Under the pieces are notes generated by a model that saw only the letters and a list, made by a program, of their open reading frames with translations, had not been told where the DNA came from and searched no databases. The translations under genes were made by a program, and so were the position numbers. From the NCBI RefSeq assembly GCF_000720635.1, contig NZ_JOCF01000004.1:62001-126000 (forward strand): DNA of 64,000 nucleotides. Direction: 5' to 3'. Source of the DNA: Streptomyces sp. NRRL WC-3742 (GTDB taxonomy: Bacteria > Actinomycetota > Actinomycetes > Streptomycetales > Streptomycetaceae). Below are positions 1 through 8,287 of this stretch, piece after piece; within the stretch, counting starts at the first letter, position 1; the number at the start of each line of letters is the position of its first letter.

Positions 1-395
1 TCCGAGCAGATCAGCAGCCGGGCGCCGGGGGAGTGGAGGCGGCCGATCGCGGCGCAGAGCCCGTCGAGGAAGGTCAGCGAGAGGCGCTCGCCCTCGTCGG
101 GCAGGTGGCCCAGGACCTTGGCCGGGTTGGGGGACTTGCAGGGGAAGCCGGGCAGGGTGAGGAGGATCGGCTCGCCGGCGCGGACGAAGGCGGCGATCCG
201 CGCGAGCTGCAGCGGGAAGTGCTCGGGACGGGCCTGCGCCCCGGGGTCACTGGCGCGCCGGTGGGGCAGCAGCAGGGCGAGGACGCGGGCGGCGAGGCGC
301 ATCGGCTCGTCGGGGCGGTCGGCGGGGTCGGGGCGGGCGGGGATCGCGTCGGGGCGGGTCGGGGCCGGGGGGGTCGGGGCGGTGGCGAGGGGCAT
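1..395 (-). CDS. Isonitrile synthase, PvcA/Dit1 family (partial, 3' end outside window)
   Basis: Only the first 131 residues are inside the window. After a Pro-rich N-terminus of about 30 residues, residues ~70-130 carry the family hallmark LPGFPCKSPNPAKVLG, then PDEGERLSLTFLDGLC and a C-terminal ICSD at the edge. PvcA/IsnA/Dit1 enzymes convert the amino group of an amino acid (usually Tyr or Trp) into an isonitrile, using ribulose-5-phosphate as carbon source. The ATG at 395 has GAAGGA about 12 bases upstream. It lies 49 bp after the P450 stop on the same strand, so it is probably the third gene of an MFS-P450-isonitrile synthase transcript. The substrate cannot be read from this fragment. 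Confidence 0.88.
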   Translation of the reverse strand, partial: MPLATAPTPPAPTRPDAIPARPDPADRPDEPMRLAARVLALLLPHRRASDPGAQARPEHFPLQLARIAAFVRAGEPILLTLPGFPCKSPNPAKVLGHLPDEGERLSLTFLDGLCAAIGRLHSPGARLLICS

Positions 396-444
396 GGTGT
401 GTGGGGTCCTTCGGGATGGTCTTTACGGGAGGGGGCTGTCGGCG

Positions 445-1788
445 TCAGCGGCGCCGGTCGTACGCGACGGGGAGCCGGTCGACACCCCGCGCCAGGACGG
501 CGGGGATCCAGGTGAGGTCGTCCAGCCCGTCGCCGGGTTCGGCCGAGGGGCGCAAGCCGGGCAGGCGGGTGAGCAGGGTGGCGACGGCGATCTGGAGTTC
601 GGCCCGGGCGAGGGCCGCGCCCGGGCAGTAGTGGATGCCGTGGCCGAAGGCCAGATGGGCGTTGGGGGTGCGGTCGAGGTCGAGCCGGTCGGCGTCGGGG
701 AACCGGGTCTCGTCGCGGTTGGCGGCGCAGAGCGAGACGATCACCGAGTCCCCGGCGGGGACGGTGGTGCCGAACAGGTCGGAGTCCTCGGCGAAGAACC
801 GCCAGGTGGTGAGCTCGAACGCGGCGTCGTGGCGCAGCAGTTCCTCCACCGCCCGGGCGAGCGCGCCGTCGCCGCCGTCCGGCCCGTTTTCCAACCGCTG
901 GCGCAGGCTCGCGAGTTGGGCGGGGTGGCGCAGCAAAGTGACCAGCATGGTGGTGATCTGGTTGGTGACCGGCTCCTGGCCCGCGACCAGCAGCTGGAAG
1001 ACCATCGAGTCGAGCTCGGCGCGGCTCAACTCGCCTTCGTCGTGGGCCTCGACGAGTCGGCCGAGCAGGTCCTCACCGGCCGTCCAGCCGGGTTCGGCGC
1101 GGTCGGCGCGGTCGATGCGGTCGGCGCGCTTGCGGGCGACCACCTCGGCGATGTACGTCTGAAGGCCCCGCAGCCGCGCCTCGTACGCGGGCCGGGCGGG
1201 GTCGTTCGGGCCGACCGGCTGGACGACCTTGCCCCAGTCGCGGTCGAAGCGCGCCGCCAACCCGGCGGGCAGGCCGATGACTTCGGCGAGCACCCGGAAG
1301 GGGTAGTGGGCGGCGAACCCGGCGACCAGGTCGGCGCCGCCGTCGGCGGGCAGGGCGTCCACCAGCTCGTCCGCGAGACGCTGCAGTCGCGGTCGCAGGG
1401 CCTCCACCCGGCGCGGGGCGAAGGCGTCCAGCACGAGGCGGCGCATGGACGTGTGCTTGGGCGGGTCCTGGTGCAGGAGGTGGACCTGCAGTTCGGAGTG
1501 CTGCGGCTCGGGCATGATCGACGCCAGCGCGCGCCAGTTCGCGTTCCCCAGCGCGTGGTTCTTGCCCAGGCGCGGGTCGTTGAGGGCCGCGTGGGCGGCC
1601 TGGTGGCCGGTGACCAGCCAGGCGTGGATGCCGCTGGGGAACTCCACCCGGTGCACGGGACCGGCCTCGCGCAGCCGCCGGTAGAGCGGGTACGGGTCGC
1701 GCTTGTACTCCGCACCGTACAGCGGCACGGGATCGGCGCCGCCGCCGGTGTACGGGCAGCGCGGGGCCTGGGCGGGATGGTCGTGCAT
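445..1788 (-). CDS. Cytochrome P450 with Pro in place of the I-helix Thr
   Basis: A 447-residue soluble bacterial P450. It has ExxR at residues 316-319 and the heme loop FGHGIHYCPG, with the thiolate Cys at 388. The I-helix reads AGQEPVTN (269-276): the acid Glu272 is present, but the residue aligned with the oxygen-activating Thr is Pro273. That suggests atypical oxygen or peroxo chemistry, or assisted catalysis by substrate. It sits between an MFS exporter gene (upstream) and an isonitrile synthase gene (downstream), so it probably oxidises the isonitrile or its precursor; yeast Dit1/Dit2 is the classical pairing. Substrate is unknown. Confidence 0.93.
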   Translation of the reverse strand: MHDHPAQAPRCPYTGGGADPVPLYGAEYKRDPYPLYRRLREAGPVHRVEFPSGIHAWLVTGHQAAHAALNDPRLGKNHALGNANWRALASIMPEPQHSELQVHLLHQDPPKHTSMRRLVLDAFAPRRVEALRPRLQRLADELVDALPADGGADLVAGFAAHYPFRVLAEVIGLPAGLAARFDRDWGKVVQPVGPNDPARPAYEARLRGLQTYIAEVVARKRADRIDRADRAEPGWTAGEDLLGRLVEAHDEGELSRAELDSMVFQLLVAGQEPVTNQITTMLVTLLRHPAQLASLRQRLENGPDGGDGALARAVEELLRHDAAFELTTWRFFAEDSDLFGTTVPAGDSVIVSLCAANRDETRFPDADRLDLDRTPNAHLAFGHGIHYCPGAALARAELQIAVATLLTRLPGLRPSAEPGDGLDDLTWIPAVLARGVDRLPVAYDRRR

Positions 1789-1823
1789 GGGGGTGCTCCT
1801 CCGGTACGCGGGGGGTCGGGGCG

Positions 1824-1855
1824 GGTCAGGTGGTCAGGTGGTCAGGTGGTCAGGG
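1824..1855. repeat. 8-bp tandem repeat over the MFS stop codon
   Basis: Four head-to-tail copies of GGTCAGGT on the plus strand (last copy ends GGG). Read on the minus strand the unit contains TGACC, and one TGA is the stop codon of the MFS gene. The last residues of the exporter are therefore encoded by repeat units. Confidence 0.8.
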
Positions 1856-3203
1856 GCGGGCGCCGGGCGAGCAGCGCGACGGCCGTGGCGGCGAGCAGGG
1901 CGGCGAGGGCCAGGCCCGTACGGGCGGTGGCGGCCGCCGCCGTCGCCGTGGCGAGGGCGGGGCCGAGGGCGAACCCGAGGCTGCGGCACAGCTGGACGGC
2001 GGAACCGGCGGTGGCCAGGCGCCCCGGCGGCGCGGCGGACATCGCCAGCGCCTGGGTGGGGCCGCCGTTGAGTCCCATCCCGGCGCCGGCCAGAGCGAGC
2101 CGCCAGGCGATCTGCGGGCCGTCCCAGCCGGGGTCCAGCGGCACGAGCAGGGCCAGCCCGAGGGCGGTGACGGCGGCGCCGGTGAGCGCCGTCGGTCGGG
2201 CGCCCCAGCGGTCGGCCAGCCGCCCGCCGACCCGTCCGGCCAGCACCATGCCGAGCGGGAAGGCCAGCATGGTCAGCGCGGTGGCGGTCGCGCTCTCACC
2301 ACGCGGGCCGCGCAGCTGCTGGGCCAGGAGGTAGTGGCAGGCGGCGAATCCGGCGGCGAGACAGAGTACGGAGGCGTCGGTCGCGGCCGTCCCGCCCGTG
2401 TGCAGCAGCTGCGCGAGCGGCCGCCCGCCGGGGCGGCGCAGCCACAGGAGGACCAGCGGTGCGGCGGGCAGCGCGAGCAGCAGCCACTGCGGCGCCCTCG
2501 GGGCGAGGGTGAGGCCGAGCAGTACGGCGGCGACGGCGGCGCCGATCAGCGCCGCGTCGCCGAGCGAGTCGCGCCCGGGCGCGCGCAGCCGTCCGTTCCC
2601 AGGGGCGTGGCGGTGGACGATCAGGGCGGCGGCCAGGCAGACGGGCAGCTTGACGAGGAAGACCGCCCGCCAGCCGAAGTGGTCGAGCAGCAGCCCGCCG
2701 ACGACCGGCCCGGTGACGGCGCCGAGCGGCCCGAGGGTCGCGGGCACGCTCATCGCCCGGCCGCGCAGCTCGGGCCGGACGGAGGTGGCGGCGAGCACCG
2801 GCATCAGGACGAACAGCACGGCGGCGAAGGCCCCTTGGGCCAGCCGGGCGGCGATCAGCCACCAGGCCCAGGGGGCGATCGCCGCGAGCGCGCTGCACGC
2901 GGCGAACCCGGTCACGGCCGGCAGCAGCGCGGGCCTGGTGCCCACCCGGTCGAGCCACCGCCCGGCGGGCAGCAGCAGGGCGACGAGCGGGAGTTGGTAG
3001 CCGAGCGCGGCCCACTGGGCGAGGCCGGCGGAGACGTGCAGGCCCGTGGCGATGTCGGTGAGCGCGAGGTTGACCACGTTCATGTCGAGCATCGCGACGA
3101 AGGAGAGCAGGCCGGCGGCGACGACCAGGATCCAGCGGTCCGGCTCGGGGGCGATCTGACGGTTCGTCAGATCGGTGGGTATCGGATGCTGCGGAGCCGT
3201 CAT
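1842..3203 (-). CDS. MFS drug/metabolite exporter, DHA2-like
   Basis: A 453-residue very hydrophobic protein with 12-14 predicted membrane helices. The N-terminal LDMNVVNLALTDI is the family motif after TM1, GRWLDRVGTR is the loop 2-3 motif, and GPVVGGLLLD is the antiporter motif in TM5. It should act in the cytoplasmic membrane as a proton-coupled exporter. It is the first gene of the minus-strand run leading into the P450 and isonitrile synthase, which suggests export of the product; the fungal Dit1-Dit2-Dtr1 set has the same three functions. The stop codon lies in a tandem repeat. Confidence 0.9.
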   Translation of the reverse strand: MTAPQHPIPTDLTNRQIAPEPDRWILVVAAGLLSFVAMLDMNVVNLALTDIATGLHVSAGLAQWAALGYQLPLVALLLPAGRWLDRVGTRPALLPAVTGFAACSALAAIAPWAWWLIAARLAQGAFAAVLFVLMPVLAATSVRPELRGRAMSVPATLGPLGAVTGPVVGGLLLDHFGWRAVFLVKLPVCLAAALIVHRHAPGNGRLRAPGRDSLGDAALIGAAVAAVLLGLTLAPRAPQWLLLALPAAPLVLLWLRRPGGRPLAQLLHTGGTAATDASVLCLAAGFAACHYLLAQQLRGPRGESATATALTMLAFPLGMVLAGRVGGRLADRWGARPTALTGAAVTALGLALLVPLDPGWDGPQIAWRLALAGAGMGLNGGPTQALAMSAAPPGRLATAGSAVQLCRSLGFALGPALATATAAAATARTGLALAALLAATAVALLARRPPLTT

Positions 3204-3299
3204 GGAGCCCTCCGTTCGGATGCCGCTTCGGACCTGGGCGCCGCCTCGGCGGCGGGGTCCGGTACAGCAGTCGGGGGAGGGGCGGCCCGGGTTCCGAAC

Positions 3300-3410
3300 A
3301 GGTGACGGATTTCTGCCCGGGCCGACGGCGAACAGATGTCAGCGAACGCCTTTCAGATGACAGCGAACAGATGACAGCTGGCATCAGCTGTCATCTGTTC
3401 GCTGAAATCC
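3300..3410. repeat. Heptad array A1 with perfect 20-bp hairpin
   Basis: This gap holds degenerate 7-bp units of the TGACAGC / GAACAGA type. The core is a perfect hairpin: CAGCGAACAGATGACAGCTG at 3361-3380, loop GCAT, and its exact complement at 3385-3404. It lies downstream of the minus-strand sigma gene (stop at 3455-3457) and upstream of the MFS gene, so it may end sigma-factor transcription. Here the array is about 50 bp from the stop and is not in phase with it. Confidence 0.85.
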
Positions 3411-3454
3411 GTCCGCCGCCGACCGTCCGCCGCACCCCGGTTCGGCAGCCCGGC

Positions 3455-4024
3455 TCAGCAGGCCGCCGCGAACTCCCCGCGCTCGGCGGCGCGCAGCCGG
3501 GCGACCAGTTCCTCCCGTGCCCGCGCCACCCGGGAGCGGACGGTCCCGACCGGGCACCCGGCCACGGCGGCGGCCTCCGCGTAGCTGAGGCCGAGCACCT
3601 GCGTGAGCACGAACGCCTCCCGGCGCTGGGCGGGCACCCGGTCGAGCAGGTCGTCGAGGGCGACCCCGTCCTCGAACCCGGCGGCCGGCGCGGCCCCCGC
3701 GCCCTGACGCTCCGCCGCCTCCTGCCAGTCCGGCAGCACGGCGAGGCGTGGTCGGGCCGCCGCCGTGCGGTAGCGGTCGACCACCGTGCGCCGCGCGATC
3801 GACAGCAGCCAGGTGCGCGCCGAGGAGCGGCCCGCGAACGAGGGCAGGCCGCGCAGTGCGCGCAGGAAGGTCTCCTGGGCGAGGTCGTCGGCGGACTGGA
3901 CGTCGGTGAGGTGGGCGACGAACCGCCACACGTCCCGCTGGGTGGCCCGGACGAACGCCTCGACGTCGGCGGCCCGCCCGCCACGGGCGCTCAGCGCGAG
4001 CGCGGTGAGCTGGTCGTCATCCAC
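3455..4024 (-). CDS. ECF-type RNA polymerase sigma factor
   Basis: A 189-residue protein. Residues ~20-90 match sigma region 2 (FVRATQRDVWRFV, SADDLAQETFLRAL). Residues ~120-180 match region 4, a helix-turn-helix (SYAEAAAVAGCPVGTVRSRVARAREEL). It should direct core polymerase to a small regulon. A zinc-finger anti-sigma-like gene starts divergently 55 bp away, which is unusual because such pairs are normally co-transcribed. No extracellular or extra C-terminal domain is visible. The regulon cannot be deduced; the neighbouring Met-rich membrane protein hints at metal stress, but that is inference. Confidence 0.93.
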   Translation of the reverse strand: MDDDQLTALALSARGGRAADVEAFVRATQRDVWRFVAHLTDVQSADDLAQETFLRALRGLPSFAGRSSARTWLLSIARRTVVDRYRTAAARPRLAVLPDWQEAAERQGAGAAPAAGFEDGVALDDLLDRVPAQRREAFVLTQVLGLSYAEAAAVAGCPVGTVRSRVARAREELVARLRAAERGEFAAAC

Positions 4025-4079
4025 GGTCGCCTCCCACCCGGCCGGTCCGAACGCGGCCGCCGTGCGGGACGATGGTCAG

Positions 4080-4334
4080 ATGAGATGCGCGCAGTTCCGT
4101 ACCGCCCTGTCCGCTCGCCTCGACGGCGAGCCGACCGGTCTGCCGGAGCCCCGGCTGGACAAGCACCTCGCGCGCTGCCCCGGCTGTCGCACCTGGCAGG
4201 AGGAGGCCGAGCGGCTGCGCGTCCGTACGGCCGCCACCGCTGCGGGCACGGCCGACGGTCCGGACGAGCGGTGGACGGCCGGACTGCTGGCCCGGCTGGC
4301 CGACGAGCCGGCAGAAGAAGGCAGGGAGAAGTAG
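4080..4334 (+). CDS. Zinc-finger (zf-HC2) anti-sigma-like protein
   Basis: An 84-residue protein with Cys3 and the HxxxCxxC pattern (HLARCPGC, residues 30-37) of ZAS-type anti-sigma domains. It should bind and hold the adjacent ECF sigma factor inactive, responding to redox or metal state. No membrane segment follows, so it is probably soluble. I chose the ATG at 4080 because the finger domain begins directly after it; longer upstream reading is antisense to the sigma gene. It is divergent from the sigma gene and followed at once by a GC-rich terminator hairpin. Confidence 0.85.
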   Translation: MRCAQFRTALSARLDGEPTGLPEPRLDKHLARCPGCRTWQEEAERLRVRTAATAAGTADGPDERWTAGLLARLADEPAEEGREK

Positions 4335-4358
4335 GGCGCCGGCCGGAGCCGGTGCGCC
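4335..4358 (+). terminator. Hairpin terminator after anti-sigma gene
   Basis: GGCGCCGGC pairs with GCCGGTGCGCC around a CGGA tetraloop, starting directly after the TAG stop; one T is bulged. There is no U tract, as is usual in streptomycetes. Confidence 0.6.
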
Positions 4359-4589
4359 GTGATGGTCAGACATGTGAAGGTCCCGAGGGGAGGGCTGGCT
4401 GCGGCGCCGCCACACGGCGACACCGTCGGCATCCAGGGGCACGCGCCACCGCGCCTCCCGTGAAGGGACGGCCGACGGCGGAGCCCGGGCCCGGTCACCA
4501 CGGCGGCGCGGGAACGGCGCGGCCGGGCGACGGGGCGACCTGCCCGCCACGGGTGAAGGCTCGGAGGTGAAGGAGCGGCGGCGGGCGCG

Positions 4590-5507
4590 TCAGCAGGCGA
4601 GGGCGAGCGCCGGCGGCCCGCGCCGGACCACGGCGTGCGTGAGCAGCACCGAACGCGCAGGCCGCACCGACCGGTCGGCGGGCCGGGGCGCAGTCGGCGG
4701 CCGGTAGCCGAACGGGCGCAGGCGCAGCGCCAGCAGCGGAAGCACCACCGCCCCCGCGACCACGGCACCGAGCGCGCCGAACAGCTCGAAGAGCCGCACC
4801 AGCGCGGCGTCCCCGCGCCACAGCAGCAGCGCACAGGCCAGCGCCGCCACCACGTGGGCGGCGAGCATCCCCGCCGACATGCCGTGCGCCATGCCGCCCG
4901 ACGGACCACCCGACAGGCCGTGCGCCGACGACATCCCGTGCCGCATCCCCGACATCCCCGGCATGCCCGACAGCCCCGGCATGCCCGCCATCGCGTGGTG
5001 CATCCCCGCAGCGCCGTGCGGAGCCACCGAGGCCGGCGGCGCGACGCCGGGGTCGAGCCCGGCCATCCGTGCCAGCTCGACGGGGGAGAGCCCGCCCGGC
5101 AGCCGGTCGGGGTTGCACAGCAGAAGCGCGGCCCAGTCGGTGCCCCCGCCTCCGCCTCCGCTCCCGCCGGAGCCGGAGGACCCGGCACGCTGGAAGAGCA
5201 GGTGCAGCGCGCTCTGCGCCACGACCATCCAGACGCTGATCACCGCGAGCCCCCGCCGCTTCCCGGCCAGCAGCCAGGTCGGCAGGAGGACGGCCCCGGC
5301 CGCACCGGCCAGCACCGGCGCCGTGACCCCGGCCCCGCCCATGGCGACGTGCGCGGCGGCGGCCAGCGCCACGCACAGCGCGGCGAAGACCACGGCGCGC
5401 AGCAGGCGTACTCGGTCGGTCATCACGATGGCACTCATCGTCGCACCCGCCCCGCCCGCTGCGCGCCGCACCCTCCGGTGCCGGCTGGTTCCGCTCCGTG
5501 AGACCAT
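4590..5507 (-). CDS. Met/His-rich membrane protein of unknown function
   Basis: Up to 305 residues. There are predicted membrane helices near the N-terminus (LLRAVVFAALCVALAAAAHV), at ~55-75 and ~80-100, and two more after residue 205. Between them lies a Gly/Ser loop and a striking Met/His segment at ~165-215 (GMHHAMAGMPGLSGMPGMSG, then MRHGM and GGMAHGM). Such Met-His clusters often bind copper(I), so a role in copper handling is possible but unproven. The start is uncertain: the ATG at 5438 (MSAIVMTDRV) is a good alternative to 5507. It follows the lactonase-like gene on the same strand. Confidence 0.7.
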   Translation of the reverse strand: MVSRSGTSRHRRVRRAAGGAGATMSAIVMTDRVRLLRAVVFAALCVALAAAAHVAMGGAGVTAPVLAGAAGAVLLPTWLLAGKRRGLAVISVWMVVAQSALHLLFQRAGSSGSGGSGGGGGGTDWAALLLCNPDRLPGGLSPVELARMAGLDPGVAPPASVAPHGAAGMHHAMAGMPGLSGMPGMSGMRHGMSSAHGLSGGPSGGMAHGMSAGMLAAHVVAALACALLLWRGDAALVRLFELFGALGAVVAGAVVLPLLALRLRPFGYRPPTAPRPADRSVRPARSVLLTHAVVRRGPPALALAC

Positions 5508-5531
5508 GCCGCCGCTGCCGGGACCCGGCCG

Positions 5532-6227
5532 TCAGTGCGCCGGTTCCCACACCGCCTGGTCGTGCGCGAACAGCACCCAGCGCGGGGCCGCCTCCGCGAC
5601 CCGGTCCAGCCACGCCGGGTACCCGGGCAGCGGGGGCTCGACCCCGTCGAGTGCCGCGCGCCGGGCCAGCACCCCGTGCCCGTACTCGCTCGCGAAGTCG
5701 TACGCCTGACCCGCCAGCAGCACCGAGCGTCCGCCCGAGCGCTCGACCAGCAGCGACTGGTGGCCCTGGGAGTGCCCGGGCGTCGGCAGCACCCGCACGC
5801 CCGGCCAGATCTCCGCCTCGCCGTCGACCTCGCGGTACTCGGCGCCGGGGAAGTCGACCAGCGCCTCGATGGTGTACCCGCCGCGCCGGGCGACGGCCAG
5901 TTCCGTGCTCTGCACCACCACCGGGGTCCCGGCCAATAGCGGGTTGGCGCCGCAGTGGTCGAAGTGCAGGTGGCAGTTGACCACCAGGTCGATGTCGGAG
6001 ACCGCCACCCCGGCCGCCGCCAGCGCCTCCGGCAGCGGACGGCGGGACGGCCGGTAGTGCGCCTCGGTCTCCGGCTCGCCCGCGCCGATGCCCGTGTCGA
6101 ACAGCAGCAGGCCCTCGGGGCGCCGCACCAGGTACGCGAGCACCGGCTCCACCCGGGGCTCCGGGCCGCCCACTTCGATGGCCGGCCGGACGAAGTAGCC
6201 CAGGTCGAGGCGGCGGATCGGGTGCAT
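5532..6227 (-). CDS. Metallo-beta-lactamase fold hydrolase, AHL-lactonase-like
   Basis: About 231 residues. It has the dinuclear zinc motif HLHFDHCG (HxHxDH), a later His in TPGHSQGH, an Asp in AGQAYDFAS and a final His in LFAHDQAVW. This order matches the N-acyl-homoserine-lactone lactonase (AiiA/AhlD) branch, although the true substrate may be another lactone or ester. I chose the ATG at 6227 (MHPIRRLDLG) because AGGGG lies 9 bases upstream; upstream ATGs lack spacing. It faces away from the CoA-transferase gene. Confidence 0.85.
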   Translation of the reverse strand: MHPIRRLDLGYFVRPAIEVGGPEPRVEPVLAYLVRRPEGLLLFDTGIGAGEPETEAHYRPSRRPLPEALAAAGVAVSDIDLVVNCHLHFDHCGANPLLAGTPVVVQSTELAVARRGGYTIEALVDFPGAEYREVDGEAEIWPGVRVLPTPGHSQGHQSLLVERSGGRSVLLAGQAYDFASEYGHGVLARRAALDGVEPPLPGYPAWLDRVAEAAPRWVLFAHDQAVWEPAH

Positions 6228-6615
6228 CGGCGTCATCCCCTGTTCGTGTTGCCCGGCACGGGCGGCACGGCACTGCTCATGCCCGCCCCATGCCGTCATG
6301 TCGTCACATCGTCACGTCGTCGTACGGTCGGGGGTGTTGCGGGTGACGTTCGTGCGCCCCCACCGCGCTCCGGCCGCCCCGGGGTACCCCCGCTCCCCGT
6401 GGACGCGCCCCCGCAGGGGCCGCGTCCGCACCCTACCTGTCGACCGTCAGGCCCTCGTCGGCCCGGACCACCTTGACGGCCGGACCGCAGCCGCCGCCGG
6501 ACGCCCGCCGCCCCGGCCGTGGCGCCCCGGTCGTGCCGCTCCGACCGTGCCGCTCCGACCGTGCCGCCCACGCCTGTGGCGGGCGTTACGGCGACCGCCC
6601 GACCCGAGGCGCACA
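6228..6615. other. 388-bp divergent intergenic region
   Basis: No convincing gene is seen. The segment holds degenerate CGTCA repeats near 6294-6322 and a perfect 14-bp direct repeat (GTGCCGCTCCGACC at 6533-6546 and 6547-6560), with a third partial copy. It must contain the promoters of the lactonase-like gene and of the CoA-transferase gene. The repeat lies about 55 bp before the CoA-transferase start and could be a regulator site. Confidence 0.6.
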
Positions 6616-8067
6616 ATGCCGTCCATGATCGAACCCTCCGCACCCGCGACCGATCCGTCGTCCACCGACCAGGCCGACCCCGCCCCCCTCGCGGCCTTCG
6701 ACGGCCCGACCGCCGACGTCTGGACCGCCCTCGGAGGCCCGGCCGACCTCCTGCGACGGGTGAGCTTCCACGGCCCGCAGGGCGGCCTGCCCTCCGGCCT
6801 GCCGCTGCGCCGCCTCGCCCGGGCCACGGTGGCCGCCTGCTCCCTCGCCGCCGCCGAACTCGCCGCCCGCCGCGGCGCGGGGCCCGTCCCGGCGGTCCGG
6901 GTGGACGAGGGCGCCGTCGCCGCCTCCTTCACCAGCGAGCGCCACCTGACGATCGACGGCCGCAGCCCGGTCGGATTCGCGCCGCTGTCCGGCTTCTGGC
7001 GCACCCTCGACGGCTGGGTCCGCACCCACGCCAACTACCCGCACCACCGCGCCCGGCTGCTCGACGTCCTCGGCCTGCCCTCCGACACCGGGCCCGAACG
7101 CCTCGCCGAGACCCTCGCCGGGCTGCGCGCCGAGGACGTGCAGGAGCGCGCGTACGCGGCGGGGGCGCTCGCCGTGGCCGTCGCGCCGGTGAGCCCCGCC
7201 AGGCACCCCCTGGTCGAGCACCTGCCCGTCGCCGCCTCGAGCCTCGCCCCCGCACCCGTACGACCGCTCGGCGCCGCGCCCGTCGACCGCCCCGCCGCCG
7301 GGGTCCGCGTCCTCGACCTCACCCGGGTCATCTCCGGACCGGTCGCCACCCGCACCCTCGCCCTCCTCGGCGCCGACGTCCTGCGGATCGACTCGCCCCG
7401 GCTGCCCGAGTCCGACGACGCCCACGCCGACACCGGCTTCGGCAAGCGCTCCACCCGCCTCGACCTCGCCGAGCCCGCCGACCGCGCCGTCTTCGAGGAC
7501 CTCCTCGCCACCGCCGACGTGGTCGTCAACGCCTACCGCCCCGGCTCCCTCGACGCCCACGGCCTCGCCCCCGAGGCGCTGTTCGCCCGCCGCCCCGACC
7601 TGATCCTCTCCCAGATCGACGCCTGGGGCTGGAACGGCCCCTGGGCCGGGCGACGCGGCTTCGACAGCCTCGTCCAGGCCGGCGTCGGCATCGCCGCCCA
7701 CGAGGCCGGCCCCGACGGCCGCCCCGGCGCCCTGCCCGCCCAGGCCCTCGACCACGGCACCGGCTACCTCGCCGCCGCCGGCATCCTGCGCGCACTCGCC
7801 GACCGCGCCGCCGGACGCCCCGGCGGCCGCCACCTGCGCCACTCCTTCGCCGGCACCGCCTCCTGGCTGCTGCACGGCATCGCCCCCGAACAGCCGAGCG
7901 CCTCGTACGGCCGGCCCTACGACCCGCAGCCCTGGCTGACCGTCACCGACTCCGCGTACGGGAAGCTGCGCCACGCCCTCCCGCCGATCGGCTACGAGGG
8001 CGCCCCTCGCAACTGGTCGCGTCCGCCCGCCCGTTGGGGTAAGGACGAGGCCGTCTGGCTGGGCTGA
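6616..8067 (+). CDS. CaiB/BaiF family (class III) CoA-transferase
   Basis: A 483-residue protein. Residues ~230-480 carry the class III CoA-transferase core: GVRVLDLTRVISGPVATRTLALLGADVLRIDSP, then the nucleotide/CoA loop FGKRSTRLDL and the Asp-containing segment GFDSLVQAGVGI. The N-terminal ~220 residues look like a diverged partner domain. These enzymes move CoA between carboxylic acids. GAGG lies 6-7 bases before the ATG at 6616, which is why the longer upstream reading is rejected. The acyl donor is unknown. Confidence 0.87.
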   Translation: MPSMIEPSAPATDPSSTDQADPAPLAAFDGPTADVWTALGGPADLLRRVSFHGPQGGLPSGLPLRRLARATVAACSLAAAELAARRGAGPVPAVRVDEGAVAASFTSERHLTIDGRSPVGFAPLSGFWRTLDGWVRTHANYPHHRARLLDVLGLPSDTGPERLAETLAGLRAEDVQERAYAAGALAVAVAPVSPARHPLVEHLPVAASSLAPAPVRPLGAAPVDRPAAGVRVLDLTRVISGPVATRTLALLGADVLRIDSPRLPESDDAHADTGFGKRSTRLDLAEPADRAVFEDLLATADVVVNAYRPGSLDAHGLAPEALFARRPDLILSQIDAWGWNGPWAGRRGFDSLVQAGVGIAAHEAGPDGRPGALPAQALDHGTGYLAAAGILRALADRAAGRPGGRHLRHSFAGTASWLLHGIAPEQPSASYGRPYDPQPWLTVTDSAYGKLRHALPPIGYEGAPRNWSRPPARWGKDEAVWLG

Positions 8068-8220
8068 AAACCGGTGGGCGGTGTCGGCGGCCTCCGACCG
8101 CGTCGCCCGTACGACGACGTCCCGGCCCGCCCACGCCGCCGACTTCACCTGGTTCCGGCAGGCCACCCCGGCCCGGCCGACGCCTACTGCCCCACCCACG
8201 TCCAGGGCCGCCTCGGGTAC

Positions 8221-8268
8221 GTGCCCGGGCCCTGACCCCCTCTCGTCAGGGGGCCAGGGCCCGGGCAC
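8221..8268. terminator. Bidirectional terminator between convergent genes
   Basis: A perfect 14-bp outer stem (GTGCCCGGGCCCTG at 8221-8234 with its complement at 8255-8268) encloses a C5T/AG5 inner stem and a six-base loop. It lies between the CoA-transferase stop (8067) and the HdeD-like stop (8288). Confidence 0.85.
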
Positions 8269-8287
8269 GCGCGGGTAGGGCGTCGCG

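Noticed and set aside
118..2334. 738-residue plus-strand open frame over the P450/MFS region
   Set aside because: Antisense shadow of the real minus-strand genes; Gly/Ala/Arg-rich with no domain.
1830..3305. Long plus-strand frame rich in Gly, Gln and Arg
   Set aside because: Antisense shadow of the MFS gene; composition typical of high-GC complementary frames.
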